From positions 11,667,864 through 11,731,863 of the forward strand of contig JACGWO010000008.1 in NCBI GenBank assembly GCA_034509735.1: a stretch of 64,000 nt of DNA, given 5' to 3'. Below the pieces are notes generated by a model, which saw only the letters and a program-made list of their open reading frames with translations, did no database searches and was not told the origin of the DNA. Source of the DNA: Sesamum alatum. Lineage: Eukaryota > Streptophyta > Magnoliopsida > Lamiales > Pedaliaceae. This document shows, piece by piece, positions 1 to 10,763 of this stretch; position 1 is the stretch's first letter; each line of letters begins with the position of its first letter. The position numbers were made by a program, and so were the translations under genes.

Positions 1-417
1 CATCTCTAAATATTCTGCTACTCTGATTACAACCTGCTACGTGCAACTGTTGATATTCTACGGACTGCTTAGTGCTGTTTTGTTTAGTACAAACACACAT
101 ATTTGTTTCCGCTGTTATTTAATTGCTTAAGTGTTGGTAATCGGCTTTGTGCGATCCTGCTAAGTGCTTAACTCTGATATCTTGTTGTGTCACTGCTGTT
201 ATAAACTGGCTGAGTGCTCTTTTTGGTGAAGAATTGTTGATTCTGCTGTTATTATCACTTAGTGCATACTGCTCTAGACCTTGACCAAACCCCTTCTCTA
301 TTTCTTCGTCTGGCCGGGCCCTTGAGGCTGTCGGGTATCTGGTTGAAGGTAAAGAAGGTTCCCCTTCTCTTCATTTGTTGTTTAAACTGCATTCGTTGGC
401 ATTAAATCATCTTTGTG
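1..417. other. Leader/LTR-like sequence upstream of Copia gag
   Basis: No open frame of note. The stretch lies directly 5' of the Copia gag remnant and is probably its LTR/untranslated leader, but neither LTR ends nor a clear primer-binding site could be identified, so the assignment rests on position alone. Confidence 0.3.
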
Positions 418-1107
418 ATGGTTGTATGCAACATACATCCGTTTGATGGAAAATCTGATTTCTCAATTTGGCAACAAAAAATGAGAGGTATCTTGATTTA
501 ACAAAAGGTTTTCAAAGCCATTGATGGCAGATATGCTGAAAATATTTCTGATGATAAAAGGCTTGAAAACGATGAGTATGCATATTCTTCTATTATCCTG
601 AACTTATCTGACTCTGTGATTAGAAAAGTTGGGAAACAAGACTCTGCTAAAGGGCTGTGGGATAAGTTAGAAGAGTTGTACACTGAGACATCATTGCCTA
701 GTAAACTGTTTTTGCTGGAAAAGTTTTTTAGATACAAACTTGATTTAACCAGAAGCATTGATAAGAATATTGATGACTATACTCAAATTGTTTTGTTGAA
801 TGCTATACCTGAAGAGTATAATGATGTTAAAGCTGCTATCAAGTATGGTAGGGACAGTGTGAACTTTGAAACTGTTGTTAGTGGTCTCAAAAGTAAGGAG
901 ATGGATATTAAGGCTAACAAAACTAGTCAAAACCAAATGGAAGTGAACTTTGTGAAGGGTAAGACTAGGAATCCAGGTTACAAACATAAGTATTTTAAGT
1001 CTAAATCAAAAGATGATGAGAGTGAGGATGATAAAAAGAAAGAAAGAAAGTGTTATTGTGGGATTAAAGGGCATTACATTAAGGATTGTAGAAAACCTAG
1101 AAAATGA
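418..1107 (+). pseudogene. Copia-type retrotransposon gag (UBN2-like), broken
   Basis: Gag of a Ty1/Copia element, the capsid-like RNA-packaging protein. Seen: an ATG at 418 opens a frame resembling the gag N-terminus (pattern FDG..DF..W...M), interrupted by TAA at 499-501 and then continuing in the same frame to 1107. Gag-like blocks follow in order: a segment near LWDKLEELY, a segment around LLNAIPEEYNDVKAAI, a lysine-rich stretch and a C-terminal zinc knuckle. Odd: the knuckle reads CYCGIKGHYIKDC, one residue short between the first two cysteines, and the block between IDDYTQI and VLLNAIPEEY looks internally shortened compared with the family. No protease, integrase or RT follows, so this is a truncated non-functional copy. 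Confidence 0.75.
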
Positions 1108-2097
1108 CGAGGAAACCAATGTTGTAATTGAAGATGGTCCAGGGGAAGTCTACTAATGCTACGATCATTTGTTCTGTTTTCTGGTTTGTTTTCACTTCTT
1201 TACTAACCAACCTTTTGCAAGTGTGTTTCTTCTGTTTTTGCAGGTACCCTCTAAGTGTCCAAGGAAAATTTGGCGATGATGAATGCCAAGATCCGGCCTT
1301 GGGCCTGGTTCCCTTTTCGGGTCCTGGTCCAAGGTAGAGATTGTTGAGTGTGGCCCATGACCCTCAAGGGAGGCCCAAGCCCGATGCCACTTCACCATAA
1401 CTGCCTGGATGGCCCAAGACCCAAAACTTGTGACCCGGCCCACTGGACTATCCGACCCGGCTGACCCACTACTTATAAGCCTTGCCCTAACCCTAGTTAA
1501 AGCAGATTGTCTTCTCCTTCACTTCTGACTCTTCGTGCTCTGAAATCCTCCATCTCCCATGGTGTTGGGACTTGGCCTGACCATGTTGTTTGCACCTCTC
1601 ACCGCCCAACGTCACCCCTATATATGGCCCTCCCCTCACCCTTCCAAAAGAAGCAATCCGAACAGCTTTCTCTCCCGTCTTCCTTCCTTCTCTGTTCTTA
1701 GTGAACAACGTAAAGCTTTGTGCCGAGTTTTCCTGTGTGGCTGAGGGTATGTCCCTTTGATCTTTGTGATCAAGAGTGTGGCTGTGTGCGGTCGTGATCT
1801 TCGTGATCAGACTTAAGGATCAAGCCCTGTGGCTTTGGGTCCTAGTTCTGGGTCTTGGTGCAACCGGCGGTTTGGTGCCGGCCTTGGTGGCTGTGTTGGC
1901 TCGCTACCGGATCTTGGCTTCCTGAGCCTTTGATGCTGTTTTATATTTTCCTGTTTACATATATATATCTGTTCTCTAAACCCCATATCCCCAAGTTTGT
2001 AATTAGTAGGGTTGTAGTGAAAACCCAAATTTCGCCTGTAATCGTTATATTAATTTCTGTTCCAGTGTGTGTCACTGGAGGGTGTAAAAACCCAACA
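1108..2097 (+). other. LTR-like sequence with TATA-like box
   Basis: No convincing protein. This GC-richer stretch has a TATA-like TATAAG at 1474-1479 followed by a pyrimidine-rich leader, and ends in CCCAACA at 2091-2097, a common LTR 3' end. A matching TGTTGGG start was not found. It may be an LTR or a solo/TRIM fragment linked to the gag remnant. Confidence 0.3.
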
Positions 2098-2424
2098 TGC
2101 ATGATGTATTGAGAGTCTCCTAAAAATTTTGATGATGTTTCGATCATTCATGTCTAAAGGATACGTATAAATTGCAACATATTTGATCTATCGCTTTTAG
2201 CAAACACAGATTTAGTGTTGGGCTTAAAGAAGCTTCAAAAGGTGAAAGGGCAAATTCTACTTTAAAAGATGGCAACAAAAGGACATATACATTGTTTGAA
2301 TGTGTCAAAAGATTTGGCGACAAAATGACAAGAATATTATTTTCGATGTCAACAAGGGAGCCTACGCAAGTTGGGAAAACTAATCGTTGGTTGAAACATA
2401 CACACACAAAAATACAACATGTTC

Positions 2425-2715
2425 CAAATAGAGTTGATTGATTCCTTGGGCATTGATTTTCAAGGACAACATTCTCAATTTGACACTTTATTTGAGTTTA
2501 GAGTTCAATCTCAAGGTGACTCAAGCGTTACGAAAATGTGTGTTTTGTATCAGATGGTATATCGTGCAAGCATGTGTTGTTAGTTTTTAGTAGAATGAAT
2601 GTGTATAATATACACAAACAGTACATAAAAATATGGTGGACAAAAAGTGTGAGTGTTAGATTACCGATGAAGAAAACTTATCCATATGTGACTATGATTC
2701 TGACACAGTGTACAT
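2425..2715 (+). pseudogene. FAR1/FHY3-MULE type SWIM-domain remnant
   Basis: Remnant of a FAR1-related or MULE transposase-like protein. Seen: from 2541 a frame reads a Cys-Lys-His SWIM-type core (GISCKHVLLVF), then a segment ending YIKIWWTKS, matching the usual arrangement in the family (SWIM zinc finger, short spacer, then 'P..YI..RWT'). The frame stops soon after and the part upstream (EFRVQSQGDSS, ~2490) lies in another frame, so at least one frameshift has occurred. The catalytic part was not recognised. It could descend from a domesticated FAR1 gene or a transposon; the fragment is too short to decide. Confidence 0.5.
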
Positions 2716-2722
2716 GAATTAT

Positions 2723-3732
2723 ATGATGCGTCCTTGTTACAATTTTACAATTTGAAGTGAAGTTTATTCGGAAACAAGAAATCTGGTCAAAGAAGCTACT
2801 TACGAGTTAAATGAGTTACTTGAGAACTTGATTGTGAATTAAGTTACCATGCATGATGATGATGATATAGGGATAAAAGGCCGACATATTGCGAACTTGA
2901 ATGATTTTGAAAAAGTGAAAAAAATGTCGATGAAGAGCATGTGCATAATCCCGTTATGTCAAGCCAAGATGAGTAAATAATGCTTGTTTTCCAAGCCATT
3001 GGGATCAGAGCTGCAAGGGGAAAAAGAGAATTATTGAATTATTAAGTAAGTTCTATTATATTCATATCCAAAACTATTTTTATAGCTTTCACTTATTTCT
3101 TTTCATACCAATATATACTTATGTTTAGAAACGAGTACAAAGACCAATAAAAGAAAAGAAAAAAAAACTCTCGTATTGATCGCCGTTCTTTCAGACATAT
3201 ATTTATTGGTGCAATCCACTGCATACCAACTCCTATGGCCGTATCCTATATTACTGTCAAATATGGTTGCAACATCGCATATGGTAACTTGTGGTTTCTT
3301 TTCTTAAACACAATTAAATATGCAGCAAGTTTTACATATTATAATTATTATCATATGATATACAGGTTAATGATTCTATTCATTTTTCTTCTAACATGTC
3401 ACAATATTTGGATTCAAATTTACTATAAGTATGTCTTATGAAATTCAAATATGATACTATATTCGTTAATTGAAAATGATAACTTTTATAATTATGCATA
3501 ATTGGCAGGGGCCATTTTACAATATTGGAGGTCTCCCACCTGATGTGCAGCTCTCCGCGTGCACCCGAACATACCACCCTACCAACATCTGGTTCTAGAC
3601 GTAGCTATAGATTCTAAAATGGATGGAAATTTTTTAATTGATGGATAAAATACTTATTTGGGTGGATAAATATTCTTATGTACTCTAATCAAGCTTGAAA
3701 TTTTGTTATAATATTAATATTGAATCAAAATT
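2723..3732. other. No gene seen
   Basis: AT-rich intergenic sequence with short spurious frames only. No structured repeat was recognised before the foldback element at 3733. Confidence 0.6.
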
Positions 3733-3857
3733 GGGAAAAAATGCAATTACCCCATTGTGATATGCAAAATGTGCAAAAAAAAGAAAACCCTATGAAAAAA
3801 TAAATAATAATTTATCCCTGTATTTTAAAAAATGGAGCAAAAAAACTCCTAAAAAGG

Positions 3858-3896
<39 letters not shown>

Positions 3897-4015
3897 CTGT
3901 GAAGGGGTTGTTTGCTGCATTTTGAATAACACGGGGGGTAAATTGCTAGTTATTTTTTCATAGAGGGGTAATTGCTCTTTCTGGTTAACACATGAGGACA
4001 AATTGTATTTAACCC
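3733..4015. mobile_element. Small TIR (foldback) element, family A, 10-bp TSD
   Basis: A palindromic element of 283 bp beginning GGGAAAAAATGCAATTACCC and ending in its degenerate complement. It is flanked by a perfect 10-bp direct repeat AATCAAAATT (3723-3732 and 4016-4025). The centre holds a ~35-bp poly(A) run. Related copies lie at 41317-41543 and 59455-59708. TSD length fits Mutator-type MITEs. Confidence 0.8.
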
Positions 4016-4150
4016 AATCAAAATTTGCTCTCCTTGTCAATTGTATCGCACTTGTTCAATTTTTCTTTGTTTATAGAGGAGGGAATATTGTGGAGGAGCA
4101 AAACCCAAGATCAAACAATTTCTATGGATAATGATTCCTTTAATTTGTTG

Positions 4151-5131
4151 TAGACCTGTCAATGGGCGGGTATTACTCAGACCTAGATTCATTATTTTTA
4201 TAATAAACTCAGAGTCGGATCTATTACTTTTATATTAGACCCAAACCCGGACCCGAACCCATACCCATTGAAATAAGTATTTTGGGTACAGTTAGGGTCT
4301 ACACCCAAAAATACCCACGGGTATGGGTCTTGAATGGGTAAAATCTAATATTATAAAAATTCATAAATATCCGTTAACTTAAAATCATTTAACTTGTAAA
4401 TTTTTAATTGATTAATCGAGTCGATCATACTTGTCATCTAAAATTCTTAAATTTTTACATAGATTTTTTTATTTTTACATATTGATATATTGAAAAGAAA
4501 ATTGCTAGATTTTTCATCTTTATTTTCGTCGTGACAACTGCGAATTAAATTTTTAATAAAATTAATTTGAATGTGTAGTGAAAGTTAAGCTAAACTAATA
4601 TTAGGTACTAATAAAATTTGTTCAAATTTGAATTATAAAAAAATCATGAAATGAAAATTGAATGCATTTTTTCAAATCAATAAAAGTTAAAATATAATTT
4701 TCATACATTTTTTCTATTGGTTATTTAATTTACGTTCCTATATCGAATATATGTCGATATGTAATTGGTTAATACAAAGTCCATATCGTTATATATATTT
4801 CAACGATATTCATTCTGTACATGTTAAACATTCAAATAACTTTTACTTTAATTTATTGACAGTAAATCCATGAAATATATTTAACAAACTAATTTAGTAA
4901 TATGTTTCTAGGATATCATTTACAAAGAAATATGTATAATTGGTTTATTCATTTAATATGTGCAAGACCCAATGGGTAAGATCATAATGAACTCAATTAG
5001 TATGGATATCGAATGAGTAAGACCCAATAGGTATTTATGGATAGGATTCGGATAAAACATACAAGTAACAATTATAAGTATTTATTGAATTCGGGTGCAG
5101 ATAGAGTAATATTCGCCCGTCAACAAACCTA
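4151..5131. mobile_element. hAT-like non-autonomous element
   Basis: Inverted ends of ~28 bp: the left end starts TAGACCTGTCAATGGGCGGG and the complement of the right end starts TAGGTTTGTTGACGGGCGAA; both continue TATTACTC. Ends of the form TAG..CTGTCAATGGGCGGG are typical of plant hAT elements. The flanking octamers (atttgttg, gttcgttg) match at 6 of 8 positions, consistent with a decayed 8-bp TSD. The interior repeats 'gacccaatgggta' and 'acccacgggtatgggt' motifs and codes for nothing recognisable. Confidence 0.6.
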
Positions 5132-5873
5132 GTTCGTTGATACACAAGCAATAAATGTATTTACTCAAAAGAGAAAGTAAAACTGATTAACAGAGAAACT
5201 CCAACTTAGCAACAACAAATTACTACTTAGTAGTAACTAATCACGTGCTAAAAACTAACTCTAATGGCAATAGTTGTAAATTAGTAGATATGCGTTTTAC
5301 AGAGCCTGAAAGAGTTGAGTGTTGATGGTATATATTCCTTCCCCCAGACGTCGGCCACCTTTCAACACTACAATGGTGGATTCTGACAGCATTCCTCCTT
5401 GCACTTGTGTTGTCGTAGGCCGGGAGAACTAGGTTTGGGTCACTAGCGACCAAAATTTTGTAGGAGATGATCTAATTTAGATTTTAAAATATTGAATTTT
5501 TGTCACTTTATGAGATAATTTTGTTCTTAGTACATTTTTGGACAAGAAACCATAGACTAAAATCACCTCATATGAGATTTGATATAATTACAAATACAAT
5601 TTCATTATTTAAAAAATTACAAATATATACCCCTGAGTTTTAACGTTTGTCTAACAACGAGTCCATTCCGTTAGGTTTCCATCCAAATTTCATAATAAAC
5701 TGCCCAAAATGCCCTTTTAAATATAAGTTATAATTTTAAATATTTTTAAAATAAACTTAAAATATCTTTATGGATCAATATTTTTTATGGATTATTTATT
5801 CTACCCACCCTCATTTTTGTACATTTTTTCAAATATTGTTTTTTAAAATAAAAAGGTCGTCAAGGGTGAAGTA
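5132..5873. other. No gene; partial foldback arm
   Basis: No coding signal. About 5615-5710 ('tacccctgagttttaacg...') resembles an arm of the foldback family at 18342-18740, and its counterpart in inverted orientation sits at about 7940-8075. This suggests an older element that the 5874-7927 insertion split. Confidence 0.45.
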
Positions 5874-7927
5874 GGGGCAAAATATTTTCTTGGTACCATT
5901 AAAAAATGTCATTATCGTTTTTGATACCACAATTGTGGTGATTGTCGCTTTTGGTACCATTAAACACGAAAATGCATTTTTTGGTCCCGAGTTAACGGCA
6001 GAGATCATGTGCCTCGCACATGGCCGTTAACAGCCGTTAACCTCTGTCGGCTCACGTGAGGTGCGCTGTTTAGTGGTACCAAAAAAACAAGATAAAATGT
6101 CCTTTTGGTACCATTAAGAAGGAAAAAAATATTTTGACCAGCTTTGACCACAAACTATAAGAATTTTTTTAAAAAATATTTTCAAATCAAATAATAATTC
6201 AATTTTTAAAAATAATAAATAAGATGCTCGAATTTATCTTACAAAAAGATTATTTGAATAAATTAATTATTTATTAAAAAATAAAATTATCTAATAATTT
6301 TATTGAAAAAATAAATTTATAATTTATATCTATCTATACTATTATATAAAACAAACCCCGTTTTTACTCATAAATAGGGGTTAATGACACCGTCCCACCA
6401 CTTTTTGTAATGTCAAGAATAACCTTCAACTGATATGATAAATACTTTATTCAATTTTCTAAATTTTATATATTGATAAATTGATTTTTTCTTTCTTTCT
6501 TTCTTTTTTTTTTCAATGTGATGTGTTAGTTTATATATTTTACTCTTATTTATAATATATTTTAAAGCGTAAAAAAAATATTTATTATATGCTTGCAGGA
6601 ACGGTGTGCCACGACAACTACTACTATTATAAAGAGAATAGTCTTATAGACACAAAGTGGTGGTTTTTATACCACTACACCAAATTATTATAACACCAAA
6701 AATGCTCTTCAACTTCCCGATTCATGTAATTGAATTAACTATTCAATTAAGTTTCTTGAGAAAATTAATTCCATGCAATTATATGTACCCAAAAATTAAA
6801 AATACTCCCATTTGTTTAAGCTTATTTTTGATTAGAACAAAAATAACATATTAGTATTTATGTTGCATGTATATATATAATCATCGTTATCAATATCCCA
6901 TATACTGTATAAATTTTAAATTTTGAATTTAATTGAGAAAAATATGTCTTGATAATTAATGCATTAGAAAAAGTTATCATACAATTTTTGTATGTGAGGT
7001 TGTAAAGCAATGATAAATTTTAACATATAGGAAAAAATTATGAGTTAATAAAATAAAACTAAAAATTATGCATATGGGTACTACGTGCTATAAAAATATT
7101 ACTAAAAATTATGCGCGCAAATACTGCGTGCTACAGTTTCTAGTAAAAATAAAATTTATCTAATACTTTTATTTTTTTAAAAAAAATATTTCTCATAGTT
7201 GTTAAAAATATTAAAATATTTTTCAGACCAAATAACAATCCAATTTCAAAATAATAAAAAGATCCTAGAAATTATCTATAATAAAATAATTGTAATTTTA
7301 AATTTATTTTATGATATATATTAAAATAAAATTTCTCTAATATATTTTCTTAAAGATTTAATAAAATATTTTTAGACCAAATAATAATTCAATTTCTGAA
7401 AATAATAAAAAAGATGCTAGACTTTATCTCAAATATAAATAAATATATTTAATTTAAATTAATTCATTATAGATTTATATATAAATCAAATTTATCTAAT
7501 ATTATCATTTTAAAACATAATTTTTTTGTTATAGTTTGTGGTCAAAATTATTAAAAAAATTCAAAAATAGTAAAATAGATCATAGAAATTATTTAAAATA
7601 CAAATAATTATAATTTTAAAGTTATTTTATTATATACATTAAAATGAATTTCCCCTTTCATTTTAAAAAAAAAAAAATCTTATAGTTTGTGGTCAAAGTT
7701 GGTCAATGGTACCAAAAAAAATATTTTTTCTTGTTTTTTTTGTCCCATTAAACATGGTCTCACGTGAGCCAACAGAAGTTAACGGCCATGTGCACAACAA
7801 TGGCCTCTGTCGTTAACTTAGAACCAAAAAGGCATGTTTTCGTGGTACCAAAAATAACACTCGCCACAATGTGGTACCAAAAATGATAATGATATTTTTT
7901 AACGGTCCCAGAAAAAATGTTTTTTCC
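5874..7927. mobile_element. TIR element (MULE-type MITE), 9-bp TSD, hosts a Helitron
   Basis: Terminal inverted repeats of roughly 250 bp (5874-6160 versus 7676-7927) share 'ggtaccattaaa...gttaacggc...' and 'tttgaccacaaactata' blocks. It starts GGGGCAAAATATTTTC and ends with an imperfect complement. The flanks are a perfect 9-bp direct repeat GGTGAAGTA (5865-5873 and 7928-7936). The interior has AT-rich sub-repeats ('aaataataattcaattt...aagatgctag') and a nested Helitron at 6333-7143. No protein is encoded. Confidence 0.8.
6333..7143 (+). mobile_element. Non-autonomous Helitron
   Basis: The 5' end TCTATACTATTATATAAAAC follows an A at 6332 and the 3' end ..TTTCTAG is followed by T at 7144, the expected insertion between A and T. 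Just inside the 3' end a hairpin GCGCGCA-aatac-TGCGTGC (7-bp stem allowing a G-T pair) sits ~10 nt before CTAG. These are the standard plant Helitron end signals. No Rep/helicase is present. A second end-like motif (gtgccacgacaactact, ~6606-6622) may mark another Helitron end nested inside. Confidence 0.65.
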
Positions 7928-8100
7928 GGTGAAGTAGTATTTTTCATATCTCCATTTAGGAATTACATAATTATTTTTAATTTGAGGAATATTTATAATT
8001 TTTCAAATAATGAGAGAGAATTTATAATTATGTCAAACTTTAGGAATGTCGCCGTAATTTACCCTAAATTTTATCGCTGAGTTGAAACGCGCTAAAGCAA

Positions 8101-8101
8101 G

Positions 8102-8140
<39 letters not shown>

Positions 8141-8260
8141 AGAAAGAGGTCTAACACAAGACACGTGTCTATCATTGCACTACCTAGAACAAGAGGCCAT
8201 GCTCAAGATCCAAGAAATCAAAATGTCGTGGGTTCGAATCCCATCAATATGTATATATAT
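8101..8260 (+). repeat. Poly(A) tract next to tRNA-like segment
   Basis: A ~33-bp A-tract (about 8106-8138) is followed by ~100 bp ending GGGTTCGAATCCC, the exact form of a tRNA T-arm / pol III B box. The A-box part is weak and no cloverleaf could be drawn, so this is a tRNA-derived (SINE-like) relic rather than a tRNA gene. Confidence 0.35.
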
Positions 8261-8459
8261 GTCTATTTCTATAGTAATTTATTGTTTTTTTGTTTTGTTT
8301 GAACGTATTTATTGATTTAAATTGTTGATGTATTGGATCAATTTTTAAATTTGAGTATATTGAATGATATATATATATATCTAGTGACAATAATTATTAT
8401 CATGACTAAGTCAACACAGTATATGTGACACTAATTGTCTTTAATGACAATTTTATGCA

Positions 8460-8948
8460 GGGTAAATTATATTTTTTGTCCCATAAATGGACCCGTTTCT
8501 AATTTTAGTCCCATACTGTGGGGAATTCACACATTACATCCCATATGTCCATTTTTTTTCAATTTCAGGACCAAAGGGGGTTTTTCGTTAATTGCTAACG
8601 GCAGAATCACGTGACTCGCACGCCTCCGTTAAATTGCTCGGGGTAAATAACATTTGCCCATAAGTGGACATGTTTCTAATTTTGGCCTCATAAATGGACC
8701 CATTTCTAATTTTTGGTCCCACGGTATGGGACCAAAATTGGAAAAGGGTTCACTTATGGAACCAAAAATATAATTTATCCCGAGCAAGTTAACGGAGGCG
8801 TGCGAGTCCGTTAGCAACTAACGAAAAATTTTTGGTCCTAAAATTGAAAAAAAAATTGGATATATGTGATGTAATGTGTAAATTCCCCACAGTATGAGAC
8901 CAAAATTAGAAACAGGTCTACTTATGGGACCAAAACTATAATTTACCC
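8460..8948. mobile_element. Long palindromic TIR element with duplicated ends, 10-bp TSD
   Basis: Nearly the whole 489 bp folds on itself. The outer ends start GGGTAAATTATATTTTT..GTCCCATAA; the same terminal motif occurs again inside each arm (near 8640 and 8785), giving a hairpin within a hairpin. It is flanked by a perfect 10-bp direct repeat ATTTTATGCA (8450-8459 and 8949-8958). Confidence 0.85.
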
Positions 8949-9142
8949 ATTTTATGCACAATTTTATATCACAATTTCTTTTTAGTAAAGTCTTTAATCG
9001 AATAGCAATCACTATATGTTAGACCATAAGATTCATTTTGTGACAAAATAAAAACTCTTACCATTCAATATATATAATTAGTAGACAATATTAAAATTAT
9101 CCCTTATTACCGTTATTATTATTATTTATAGTGCATATTGTC

Positions 9143-9567
9143 GGGAAAATTGCATTTTACGTCCCATAACATATATCATTTTCGATTTTGATCCAATTAA
9201 TTTTTGACGTACCAATTTTGGTCCTATAAGTTCACAAACGTTGCAATTTTGGTCCCATTAACAAAATCCGTTAAAATTTTAACGGAAGATGCACGTGCTC
9301 CGTTAAGTCCATAAGTCACATCTAATGAAATGTTGCAATTTTAGTCTCATAAATCCACAAACGTTGCAATTTTAGTCCCATAAGTCCACAAACGTTGCAA
9401 TTTTAGTCCCATGTACGTGCTCCTTCTGTTAAAATTTTAACGAATTTCGTCAATGGGACTAAAATTGCAACGTTGTGGACTTATGAGACTAAAATTGCTA
9501 TGTCAAAAATTAATGAGACAAAAATTATAATTGATGTAAGTTATGGGACCTAAAATACAGTTTTCCC
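9143..9567. mobile_element. Palindromic TIR element, 10-bp TSD
   Basis: Begins GGGAAAATTGCATTTTACGT and ends with the complement (..acagttttccc). Arms contain repeated 'acaaacgttgcaattttagtccc' units. The flanks are a perfect 10-bp direct repeat GCATATTGTC (9133-9142 and 9568-9577). No coding capacity. Confidence 0.85.
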
Positions 9568-9829
9568 GCATATTGTCAAATTAAATTCCACATCTGTGAA
9601 CCGAGCTTTTATTATTTATGGTGCATATTACCGACACTGAAAACGAAATAAAAAATATAGTTCTATAATGAATGATCGTGACTTCTTTTATTTATATTTC
9701 TTTTATCCTTTATTTCTGGGGCGTGCGAGTAGGGTTCTTCTTCCTTAATGAATACTCGTATATAGCTGCATAACTACCCACTGGTTCCTCACTAAAAGCA
9801 TAATAATTATAAGGTAAAATCTTCCAACA

Positions 9830-10126
9830 ATGGCCCTCAGAAGGAGCATTATTGCCCTAAATGCAAATCCAGTACTCTTTGGTAGTTTCCATAATTTTTG
9901 TACAATGGAAAATCTCGAATTTAGGCAATTAAAAGTATCTAGTTTAAGTGGAGACGCACAACTGCCCATATGCTTTAAGATGCTTGGTGCGTCTTCGTCG
10001 GACGGTGAGGTTCCGCTGGGGGGTGTTCTGATTGGAATCAAGGGGTCGTATGGGCGGCAATGCGGTGTAGGGGCAGGCATTTACACAACATGGCATACCG
10101 AGCCCGAGCCCTCTTGGCATCATTAG
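9830..10126 (+). CDS. Unrecognised small ORF (doubtful)
   Basis: An uninterrupted 98-codon frame starting MALRRSIIALNANPVLFGSF, with a purine at -3 of its ATG and a TATA-like tatata ~75 bp upstream. The N-terminus is basic and hydrophobic enough for an organelle-targeting peptide, but no family was recognised. Its last ~15 codons overlap a LINE tail in a different frame (10081 on), so the end is not native. It may be a chance frame or the first exon of a lost gene. Confidence 0.15.
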   Translation: MALRRSIIALNANPVLFGSFHNFCTMENLEFRQLKVSSLSGDAQLPICFKMLGASSSDGEVPLGGVLIGIKGSYGRQCGVGAGIYTTWHTEPEPSWHH

Positions 10127-10757
10127 TGTACCATATATGGCAGAAACGTAACTTCAACGAGTACAATGTTTTTTTGGTCCTATAAGATTATGATATTATT
10201 TGTTTTGATACCATAACTTAAGTAGGTGGCTGTTTTAGTCCCATAAAGCATGTTTTTTAAGTTTTTTTGGTTTCAAAAAATCACGTGCAACTTAGGTAGG
10301 TGGTTGTTTTAGTCCCATAAAATACGTTTTTCGAGTTTTTTGGTCCCAAATGTAGGTGGAAATTTTAGTCCCATAAAACATATTTTTCAATTTTTTTGGT
10401 CCCAAAATACTATGTGTTGGGAACAAAAAAACTAAAAAACGTGTTTTATGGGACTAAAACAGTCACCTACCTAAATTATAGTACTAAAATAAATAATGCT
10501 CTAATGTTACGACACCCAAAAATCATTTTGCCCTAACTTCAGATGATTTCGTGGGGAGCGGCGTGAAGCCGAATAGCTTGCATCGCTATTACTAGAACTT
10601 CTTTGGCAGATGATTATTAGTAAGAATCTTCCACCATCATTACAAAGGATTACATTGTAGAGAGTGTGGAGAATCGCCTGGAAGTAAGGTGGTAGGAGTT
10701 CCTTCAATGTATTGTACCACTTTGTTTTATTAATGAAAGTTACAGTTATCTAAAAAA
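10081..10757 (+). mobile_element. LINE 3' tail, interrupted by a foldback element
   Basis: A frame from ~10085 reads ..ALLASLVYHIWQKRNFN, the tail of the zf-RVT region of plant LINEs. The sequence is broken at 10164-10504 by a foldback element and resumes with a 3'UTR-like stretch ending in 'taatgaaagttacagttatct' plus a short A-tract at 10752-10760. This is a severely 5'-truncated LINE. Confidence 0.5.
10164..10504. mobile_element. Foldback element (family of 52128-52445)
   Basis: Contains inverted 'ttatttgttttgataccataactta..gtaggtgg..gttttagtcccataaa' arms that match the element at 52128-52445. Outer ends are shortened. Flanking 'aatgtt' on both sides could be the remains of a TSD. It sits within the LINE tail. 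Confidence 0.6.
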
Positions 10758-10763
10758 AAATAT

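Noticed and set aside
5241..5453. 70-codon minus-strand frame near 5.3 kb
   Set aside because: Short, no motif or splice context; compatible with chance.
8225..8245. A functional tRNA gene suggested by GGGTTCGAATCCC
   Set aside because: No acceptor stem or anticodon arm could be drawn upstream; best seen as a tRNA-derived relic.
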